Of a stretch of DNA of 5,761 bases, positions 1 to 5,145 are shown one piece after another. Source of the stretch: a bacterium (lineage in GTDB: Bacteria > Bipolaricaulota > Bipolaricaulia > UBA7950 > UBA9294); contig DAOVHV010000078.1 of assembly GCA_030671645.1 (NCBI GenBank), forward strand, positions 1-5,761, read 5' to 3'. The notes below the pieces were generated by a model that saw only the letters and a program-made list of their open reading frames with translations, did not search any database and was not told the origin of the DNA. Each line of letters begins with the position of its first letter. Positions within the stretch are counted from its first letter, which is position 1. Position numbers and translations under genes: made by a program.

Positions 1-633
1 GGCTGCGTTCCACCAGACATCAGGCGAGGGAGACAGTGTGGCGGCGATACCAAGCCGCAACGATGGATCGAAGGATTCGACCGCCCCCGACTCGTAGTTC
101 ATGGGCACCGAATAGGCTGATTCAAACATGGCAGCCATGTGAATGCTGCCGACATCGATCATCAGGGCGGGATCGACTGACCATCCTCCTCCGGAGGTAG
201 GCGACGAAACGCGCAGGTATCGCCATCGAACGCCGAATCCGAACGAGCCGATAGGGACGCCTCCGGAAATCGTGATCGCTTGCGACGCATAGTGAAAAGA
301 TCCCTGGGGCGAGGCAATGGCACCGGAATCGAGCAAAGACACATTGAATCCAATCCCAGGCATTGCCAAGCTCACCGAACCGTACGTAATTCCGCTGAAC
401 TGGCGAACATACAATGACGAAAACCCTGCGCCGGTGAGTCGCCCCAGTGCCGCCGGATTGTGGATAACAGCCGTTTCATCGTCGACAAGTGCCGTGAAGG
501 CGCCACCGAGACCCAATCCGCGGGCCGAAGCTCCCAATTCGAATGAAGCTCCGGTGAGCCCCATGCCCCATCCAGTACCAACGGACGCAATCACCGTCAT
601 TAACGTAACTGCCAGCGAGATTCGCTTCTTCAT
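1..633 (-). CDS. PorV/UPF0164-like outer-membrane beta-barrel protein (3' end missing)
   Basis: The frame is open from ATG at 633 to the left edge, 211 residues with no stop, so the C-terminus lies outside the window. Residues 1 to about 23 form a signal peptide: a Lys-Lys-Arg start, a hydrophobic core, then small residues. Next comes the hallmark of the PorV/PorQ/UPF0164 barrels: GASARGLGLGGAFTALVDDE (34-53), followed by an HNPAAL segment (58-63). After it, alternating hydrophobic/glycine stretches look like beta strands (GITYGSVSLAMPGIGF, ISGGVPIGSFGFGVRW, DPSLRLGIAATL). Family members sit in the outer membrane. PorV itself carries type IX cargo to its sortase, but many relatives have unknown roles. 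The start overlaps the protease stop as ATGA (630-633), and only a weak GGTGA-like ribosome site lies upstream, so translation is probably coupled to the protease. The family call is firm; a true PorV shuttle role is inference. Full family length is roughly 300-400 residues, so about half is visible. Confidence 0.85.
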   Translation of the reverse strand, partial: MKKRISLAVTLMTVIASVGTGWGMGLTGASFELGASARGLGLGGAFTALVDDETAVIHNPAALGRLTGAGFSSLYVRQFSGITYGSVSLAMPGIGFNVSLLDSGAIASPQGSFHYASQAITISGGVPIGSFGFGVRWRYLRVSSPTSGGGWSVDPALMIDVGSIHMAAMFESAYSVPMNYESGAVESFDPSLRLGIAATLSPSPDVWWNAA

Positions 634-2807
634 CGTGCGATCACCAGCTTGCCCACTGCGGACGTTCCTCGATTCGTAACCAAGACATACAAATAGAGAC
701 CAGAGGCCACCGATTCGCCTCGATTCGTAATCAACGGCCATTCAAACCGATCGTCGGAAGGAAGGACGGAAGCATCGTACACAAGAGCGCCATCAACGGA
801 GTAGATCCGTAACTCGGCCGCCGTTGTGCCGACAAGGAAGTCGATGATGAATCGAGCCATGGTATCGACAGGATTCTCTTCCAAGGTGATAGTCGGCATT
901 TCACTCCCATTGGAAGGAGGATCCACTGGCGGTGGTTCGGGTTGCTCGACATTGGCCACCGCGGCTGCCACGTTCAGTTTCCCCCATCCCCAGCGATCAT
1001 TGGGCACAGCCCCGGTAAACCCGTCACGCGTTGCCGCATCAGTCAACAAGGATCGGACTTCACCTGCCGTCAGTTGCGCGTTGATCGACAATAGCAAAGC
1101 GGCTGCTCCTGAAACATGTGGGGCTGCCATGCTTGTTCCCAACTCCATGGTGTGAACGCCATCAGGGTTGACGAGATATCCGTGCCACAATGCATCGTCA
1201 GAAAGTGCCGCGCCAACCCATGCACCAGGCGCACTGATTTCAGGTTTGGTGCGGCCATCGCGGGTTGGTCCTTGACTGGAGAACGACGACAACACGCCCA
1301 GCGGATAGCTGGGCAAGTAGTTCTGATCTCCTGAAAGGGACGGCCAAACGGCCTTGGTGTTGAAGGCACCGACTGTGATCACATCATGTGCATTGCCCGG
1401 CTCATCGATGGTGGAAGAGGAATCACCATTAACGATGACGCCCGAACCATTGATGATCCAGACATCGAATCGCCCGCCGTTTCCTCCCATATCGGTAACT
1501 GTTACTTGCCATTGTCCCGATCCGGATAAGCCGCTCAGCCGGATAAACACCTCATGATCGCCGTTGTTGGGATTCACGCCCGATGAAGCGTTGTCAAGAC
1601 GAACGGTTCCAAATGCCGTTTGGACGATTCCGGAATCCATACCCCAGAGAGCGACAATGGGCGGTCCGGACGGTGGACTGATAGTAACCGTAAACCGCGA
1701 CGAGCCCGGATACCACATGCCGAGTTCTGCATTCCAGCCATCGGGATCGATGCGAAACGAGGAGGTATTGCCAAGCAGGGTATCTGATGTATGAATGGCT
1801 TGATCCCCTTCGTTACCTGCGGATACCACGATTACGCGGCCCGGTCGTCCGCGTACCAACTCGGTTATCCCCTGCTCAAACAGACTGGTACCGTCGTGGG
1901 GGCCCTCATGCCCTCCCAGGCTCAAGTTGACGACTGCCGGCAACCCGAGCGCATCCGCAAGATCGAAGATATATTCAACGCCGGCCAGGATGTCTGAGGT
2001 GAAATAAGTTGTCTTGACCATCACGATCCAAGCCTCGGGCGCTACACCGACGAACCCTTCGGAGGACGACGATCCATCGCCGGCGGCAATTCCCATCACG
2101 TGCGTTCCGTGGCCGTCCGCATCTTTCTGGCGAACGATCCCTGCACTTGAACCGTGCCCGTTGGCCAAATCCGTTTCGATATCCTGACGGCTGTATTCGA
2201 TCCCGAACAAGCCATACGATTGATCGAGGATGGCCAGGATTCGCGACGATTCTTCAAATCCATCGCCGTCAGAGTCATATCGAAAATCCAGATGTGTGTA
2301 GTCGATGCCGGTATCGATCGCGCCGACAATCACACCTGCGCCGGTGATCGCCGGCGTCAAAGAACGCAGACCGTCCGCGTAGATGGCTGGTAGACTGACA
2401 TCTAATGTCGGGGACGTTTGCCGTGACGGTTCAATGTAGACGACGTCCTCGTCTTCAAGCATGGTTAGGATTTCCTGAATCGTAGCAGACACTCCCAAGA
2501 TGCTGCCAGTTGACGCTGTCACAGGAAGGCCATGGAAGCTCCTGCCTAGAAAGGTCCGATCCAACTTCACCAAGAGCTTGATCTGTTCGTTCTTTGCTGC
2601 CAGAGGCCAAGAGAATTCGTGCGAGCCACCTTCCAATAGGCTCTGGATAGAGGTTCCGGCATCCGGCAATTGAAGAGCTTCTTCAACAAATATCCGCAAC
2701 GATGGATCCAAGCGCTGAGCAGATGAGTCGTCGCCAATGGCCGAACTTGATGCCAAAGAGATGAGAAGAATCAAACCAATGAAGCATCGATCTAATGTCT
2801 TCTTCAC
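630..2807 (-). CDS. Secreted S8 (subtilisin-like) serine protease with Csp-type inserted domain and sorting-like C-terminal domain
   Basis: Endopeptidase predicted to act outside the cell. I chose GTG at 2807 (725 residues) because the signal peptide begins exactly there (KKTLDR, then a FIGLILLISLA core, cleavage near residues 23-25) and GAGGGGGAG lies just upstream. An ATG at 2858 would add 17 residues before the signal peptide. Domains: an I9-like propeptide at about 75-128 ending VVYIEPSR, then the subtilase domain at about 155-620. The triad is Asp165 (AIDTGID), His233 (DGHGTHV) and Ser559 (GTSMAAPH), with oxyanion Asn332 (SAGNEG), so it looks active. The segments IDYTHLDFR, ILDQS and GPHDGTS, plus a beta-rich insert of about 130 residues (340-470) between Asn332 and Ser559, resemble the Csp subgroup, which has a jelly-roll insert. 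A DSDGDG loop (178-183) may bind calcium. A Pro-rich linker (622-632) leads to a C-terminal domain (637-725) with ENP, LRIYSVDG, SGLYLYVL and a GKLVIAR end, typical of FlgD-like/type IX type A sorting domains. It overlaps the downstream PorV-like gene by 4 bases. Confidence 0.93.
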   Translation of the reverse strand: MKKTLDRCFIGLILLISLASSSAIGDDSSAQRLDPSLRIFVEEALQLPDAGTSIQSLLEGGSHEFSWPLAAKNEQIKLLVKLDRTFLGRSFHGLPVTASTGSILGVSATIQEILTMLEDEDVVYIEPSRQTSPTLDVSLPAIYADGLRSLTPAITGAGVIVGAIDTGIDYTHLDFRYDSDGDGFEESSRILAILDQSYGLFGIEYSRQDIETDLANGHGSSAGIVRQKDADGHGTHVMGIAAGDGSSSSEGFVGVAPEAWIVMVKTTYFTSDILAGVEYIFDLADALGLPAVVNLSLGGHEGPHDGTSLFEQGITELVRGRPGRVIVVSAGNEGDQAIHTSDTLLGNTSSFRIDPDGWNAELGMWYPGSSRFTVTISPPSGPPIVALWGMDSGIVQTAFGTVRLDNASSGVNPNNGDHEVFIRLSGLSGSGQWQVTVTDMGGNGGRFDVWIINGSGVIVNGDSSSTIDEPGNAHDVITVGAFNTKAVWPSLSGDQNYLPSYPLGVLSSFSSQGPTRDGRTKPEISAPGAWVGAALSDDALWHGYLVNPDGVHTMELGTSMAAPHVSGAAALLLSINAQLTAGEVRSLLTDAATRDGFTGAVPNDRWGWGKLNVAAAVANVEQPEPPPVDPPSNGSEMPTITLEENPVDTMARFIIDFLVGTTAAELRIYSVDGALVYDASVLPSDDRFEWPLITNRGESVASGLYLYVLVTNRGTSAVGKLVIAR

Positions 2808-2811
2808 TCTT

Positions 2812-2820
2812 CTCCCCCTC
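2812..2820 (-). promoter_or_regulatory. Ribosome binding site that fixes the protease start at GTG 2807
   Basis: On the minus strand GAGGGGGAG lies 4 bases before GTG 2807, or 6 bases when counted from the AGGGGG core. The earlier in-frame ATGs at 2858 and 2834 would add residues before the signal peptide, and the ATG at 2834 overlaps the predicted -10 element. The site therefore supports the GTG start. Confidence 0.65.
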
Positions 2821-2832
2821 AAATCAGGAGGC

Positions 2833-2861
2833 ATTGTAGCAGATTCATTTGGGAGCATAAA
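2833..2861 (-). promoter_or_regulatory. Candidate sigma70 promoter with extended -10 for the protease/PorV-like unit
   Basis: On the minus strand the -10 element is TACAAT (2833-2838, 5 of 6 matches), preceded directly by TGC, giving an extended -10. A weak -35, TTTATG (2856-2861, 3 of 6), sits 17 bases upstream. Transcription would start near 2826, leaving a short leader of about 20 bases that contains the ribosome site for GTG 2807. The extended -10 could compensate for the poor -35. This is judged by eye from consensus only. Confidence 0.45.
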
Positions 2862-2877
2862 GGAAGCCTGTTACCTC

Positions 2878-2889
2878 GAAAGCGCTTTC
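2878..2889. promoter_or_regulatory. Perfect 12-bp palindrome between divergent promoters, possible operator
   Basis: GAAAGCGCTTTC reads the same on both strands. It lies between the two predicted divergent promoters, 22 bases upstream of the rightward -35 and about 50-60 bases upstream of the leftward start point. One perfect 12-bp palindrome is expected by chance in a window of this size, but far less than one in this 216-bp gap. A dimeric regulator serving both directions is possible; no such regulator is identified. Confidence 0.3.
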
Positions 2890-2911
2890 ACCATAGGGCG
2901 CGTTCCTCGTC

Positions 2912-2941
2912 TTTACAGTTCAAAGAGTGCTGTGGTATGAT
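2912..2941 (+). promoter_or_regulatory. Sigma70-like promoter with extended -10 for the 3024 gene and the phosphohexomutase gene
   Basis: The -35 is TTTACA (2912-2917, 5 of 6 matches) and the -10 is TATGAT (2936-2941, 5 of 6), separated by 18 bases. TGG directly before the -10 makes it an extended -10 element. This is the best promoter match I see in the window. Transcription would start near 2948, giving a leader of about 75 bases before GTG 3024. Confidence 0.65.
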
Positions 2942-2968
2942 CGGCATCTATTGAGCCTACACTGAATA

Positions 2969-2991
2969 GGATCGGGTGAGGAAATCGATCC
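2969..2991 (+). other. Small hairpin in the leader of the 3024 gene
   Basis: GGATCG (2969-2974) pairs with CGATCC (2986-2991), with a possible extra G-U pair inside and a purine-rich loop of about 9 bases. It lies in the predicted transcript leader, about 20 bases before the ribosome site at 3014-3019. No U tract follows, so it is not a terminator. It could affect mRNA stability or be incidental. Confidence 0.3.
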
Positions 2992-3023
2992 GCTAGGAAG
3001 AGCGTTCGGCATACAGGAGCACT

Positions 3024-3329
3024 GTGACTGAGCAAGAACAGAGGAAAAGCCCGGCACCGATCATCGACGAGGAAATGGCGGCAAGCTACAAGCAAGCCAT
3101 CGAGCGGGCGATCGCCCATCTTCCCGTCAAGAACGGCGTTGTCAACATCGATTCCATTTGGATCGAAACTTCCATCCCGTACAAGATCTTGGATGAGCTA
3201 CTCCGGCGCGACGACCTGGAGTTGCCGGACAACGTGGATCGCATCAACCTAAAATCAAACGTTCGTGCAAAGGAACAAATTCGAAAGAGCCGACACCGAC
3301 GCAAAAGAAAACCCAGAGCGAAAGGGTAG
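3024..3329 (+). CDS. Small basic hypothetical protein, possible winged-helix nucleic-acid binder
   Basis: I do not recognise this 101-residue protein. The GTG start follows CAGGAG (3014-3019) with a 4-base gap. An in-frame TAG at 2994 limits the start, and the only other good candidate is ATG 3075. Residues 16-33 (DEEMAASYKQAIERAIAHLP) look like a helix. Residues 38-76 (VVNIDSIWIETSIPYKILDE, then LLRRDDLELPDNVDRI) have the rhythm of a winged helix-turn-helix: a strand, a short helix, a turn at Ile-Pro, a recognition-like helix and a wing. The tail (81-101) has 12 Lys/Arg in 21 residues and is probably disordered and nucleic-acid binding. There is no signal peptide or membrane segment, so it is likely cytoplasmic. 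It is first in a transcript with the phosphohexomutase gene 3 bases downstream, and that gene's ribosome site lies in its last codons, so the two are probably co-expressed. DNA or RNA binding is inference from fold-like pattern and charge. That it is a real gene is supported by its promoter, ribosome site and tight packing. Confidence 0.8.
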   Translation: MTEQEQRKSPAPIIDEEMAASYKQAIERAIAHLPVKNGVVNIDSIWIETSIPYKILDELLRRDDLELPDNVDRINLKSNVRAKEQIRKSRHRRKRKPRAKG

Positions 3330-3332
3330 GCG

Positions 3333-5015
3333 ATGCCTGAAACGAAACCAGCCACCAAATTCCCTATCCGCTTCGGGACTTCCGGTTTTCGAGGACGCTG
3401 GGGCATCGAATACACCGAGTCGAGCGTGCGTGCCACAACTCAGGGAATCTGCGATTACTTGGCGGGCGAGGGGCTGGCCGGTGCGGACATCGTCGTCGGG
3501 TACGACAGCCGTTTGTACGCCGATCAAGCAGCTGGATGGGTAGCTGAAGTGGGCTTGGGAAACGGATTTCGCGTTCATCTAGCCAGCAGAGACACACCCA
3601 CTCCCGCCCTTGCTTTTCATGCCACCGTCGGGCTAGGCGGAAAGACCGTCGCCGGGATCATCAATTGCACAGCCAGTCACAACCCAGTGGAGTGGCACGG
3701 CATCAAGTTCTCTCCCGGCAGCGGCGAGCCCGCGCCGGCCGCGGCTACCGATGCCGTCACGAAATATGCCAATCACCATTTGATTTCGGAAGCGACAATA
3801 GTTTCGTCGGATTTGCGACAAGCGGCGGCACAAGGCCGGCTCTTTCGTTTCGATCCACAGATCGACTACTGCCAGTGGTTGTTGGATGCGGGGAAGTCGG
3901 ACGCTCGCATTCCTATCGATCCGGATGCTATCGTCCGTTTCTTCACTGATGAGCGGCGAATCATCGTCGATGAAATGCACGGTGCCGGTCGTGGCTACTT
4001 GCCATGGATTCTCGACCGCATCGGCGTTTCCTATACATTACTACATGGAACCAAGGATCCCCGGCTCGGGGGCCTACATGCAGCCAATCCCGAGGAACCG
4101 AACATCGATCTACTAAAGGGCACTGTGCTGGCCGAATCGGCGATCGTCGGTTTGGGCCTCGACACGGATGCCGACCGTTATGGCATCGTGTCCTCAGGCG
4201 GTGAGTATTTCTGGCCGAACCGAATTCTTAACATGCTGACCTATTCGCTCGGCGTAGATCGGGGCCTCACCGGGCGTCTGTCCATGTCGTTTGTTACCAC
4301 ACATCTGGTGGATGACATCGCCGCCGACATTCCGGACAACGAAGCCAATCAGCCTCTTCCAGGAAGCCTGCCACCTCATATGCGAGCACCCGAGTATCAG
4401 ATCTATGTGGGCGAACCCAGCGCTCTTTCCCCTAAGCATTCGTTTTACGTTCCCACTGGATTGAAGAATCTGGTTCTCGTTCCGCAAATGGATCGTGACT
4501 ACCAACTGTTGACACCGAGACCGGAGCGCTGGATGGACCATATGCTGTTGGCGGGCGAAGAAGCCGCCGGGCTAACCACGCGCGGCCATATCCCTGACAA
4601 AGACGGCATTTGGGCCAATCTGCTGGTGCTTGATCTGATGGCTCGTTATCGCACTTCATTGGATGAGATCTGGAATGACATCACCAGCCGTTATTGGCGG
4701 CCGAAGTTTGACCGCGTATTCGTGCCCGCCTCGCCGAACGCGTCCACCGCACTCATTGATACTTATCTGCAAGAATTCGCAGGGGCACAGCCTGGGGAAA
4801 AGTCGTTCGCCGGATGCCCCGTCGTCTATCTGGGAGGTATTCCCGGCACGTACGCTGAATTCCGGCTGGCGGATGAAACCGCTAGCACCAACAACTTCTT
4901 GCACATCCGGCCGTCAGGCACCGAACCTCTCATCCGCGTGTATCTGGAAACTTCATCTGATCTCGCGTTGACGGCGCTACGCGACCGGATCAACGCAGAT
5001 GTGGCTGCCATCTAG
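3333..5015 (+). CDS. Phosphoglucomutase/phosphomannomutase family enzyme (alpha-D-phosphohexomutase)
   Basis: Cytoplasmic enzyme of 560 residues predicted to interconvert hexose 1- and 6-phosphates, feeding glycogen, nucleotide-sugar or surface polysaccharide synthesis. All four family signatures are present in order: the N-terminal FGTSGFRG (14-21); the phosphoserine loop TASHNP with catalytic Ser115; the metal loop DTDADR with Asp277, Asp279 and Asp281 for Mg2+; the sugar loop GEEAAG (408-413); and the phosphate-binding loop RPSGTEP (526-532). Two things are odd. The sugar loop normally reads GEES or GEMS, and here Ala replaces the Ser that contacts the sugar. In addition, about 30-45 extra residues lie between THLVDD (323-328) and the GEEAAG loop, including a Pro-rich stretch at 334-372. 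ATG 3333 is preceded by AAAGGG (3321-3326), inside the end of the 3024 gene, 3 bases after its stop. Glucose versus mannose or glucosamine phosphate cannot be decided from motifs; the TDKDGI-like PDKDGI segment after the sugar loop resembles E. coli Pgm, hinting at glucose. No intrinsic terminator follows. Confidence 0.93.
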   Translation: MPETKPATKFPIRFGTSGFRGRWGIEYTESSVRATTQGICDYLAGEGLAGADIVVGYDSRLYADQAAGWVAEVGLGNGFRVHLASRDTPTPALAFHATVGLGGKTVAGIINCTASHNPVEWHGIKFSPGSGEPAPAAATDAVTKYANHHLISEATIVSSDLRQAAAQGRLFRFDPQIDYCQWLLDAGKSDARIPIDPDAIVRFFTDERRIIVDEMHGAGRGYLPWILDRIGVSYTLLHGTKDPRLGGLHAANPEEPNIDLLKGTVLAESAIVGLGLDTDADRYGIVSSGGEYFWPNRILNMLTYSLGVDRGLTGRLSMSFVTTHLVDDIAADIPDNEANQPLPGSLPPHMRAPEYQIYVGEPSALSPKHSFYVPTGLKNLVLVPQMDRDYQLLTPRPERWMDHMLLAGEEAAGLTTRGHIPDKDGIWANLLVLDLMARYRTSLDEIWNDITSRYWRPKFDRVFVPASPNASTALIDTYLQEFAGAQPGEKSFAGCPVVYLGGIPGTYAEFRLADETASTNNFLHIRPSGTEPLIRVYLETSSDLALTALRDRINADVAAI

Positions 5016-5060
5016 TCAAACTGAACGGACGCTTGATTCTTCACTCAAACACCGTGGGAC

Positions 5061-5089
5061 TTGACGATAGTCGTTCCAGACACCAACAT
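5061..5089 (+). promoter_or_regulatory. Weak candidate promoter for leuS
   Basis: The -35 is TTGACG (5061-5066, 5 of 6 matches) and the -10 is a poor CAACAT (5084-5089, 3 of 6), with 17 bases between. The predicted start near 5096 would put the hairpin at 5100-5127 at the very 5' end of the mRNA. leuS may instead be read through from the upstream gene, since no terminator is seen. Confidence 0.3.
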
Positions 5090-5099
5090 GTTCCCGTGA

Positions 5100-5127
5100 C
5101 CGCCTGCAATCATGCAAATTGAGGCGG
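5100..5127 (+). promoter_or_regulatory. Strong hairpin in the leuS leader
   Basis: CCGCCT (5100-5105) pairs with AGGCGG (5122-5127), and CAAT (5107-5110) pairs with ATTG (5118-5121). That gives 10 base pairs with one bulged G and a 7-base loop. It ends 8 bases before the leuS ribosome site AGGAG (5136-5140). No run of U follows, so it is not a simple intrinsic terminator. Possible roles are 5'-end protection, an RNA processing site between the upstream gene and leuS, or translational control. Confidence 0.45.
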
Positions 5128-5145
5128 CATCAAGTAGGAGTTCAA

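Noticed and set aside
317..679. 120-residue open frame on the plus strand
   Set aside because: It lies antisense to the PorV-like gene and the protease end, both of which have clear family motifs. The product has no recognisable features.
826..1155. 109-residue open frame on the plus strand
   Set aside because: It is fully antisense to the protease C-terminal coding region; the Gly/Ser runs mirror the Pro-rich linker.
2808..2858. ATG at 2858 as the protease start, giving 742 residues
   Set aside because: It places 17 polar residues before the signal peptide and lacks a good ribosome site, and the ATG at 2834 overlaps the predicted -10. GTG 2807 has a strong ribosome site and starts the signal peptide.
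3086..3436. 116-residue open frame on the minus strand over the 3024 gene and the mutase start
   Set aside because: It is antisense to two well-supported genes, and its Arg/Ser-rich composition is typical of a shadow frame.
5085..5092. AACATGTT palindrome upstream of leuS as an operator
   Set aside because: An 8-bp palindrome is common by chance, and it has no symmetric flanks.
5100..5127. Intrinsic terminator after the phosphohexomutase gene
   Set aside because: The stem is good, but the bases after it are CATCAAG rather than a U tract.
5016..5145. T-box riboswitch before leuS
   Set aside because: The gap is only 130 bases, too short for a typical T-box leader, and neither the conserved T-box sequence nor a terminator with a U run is present.
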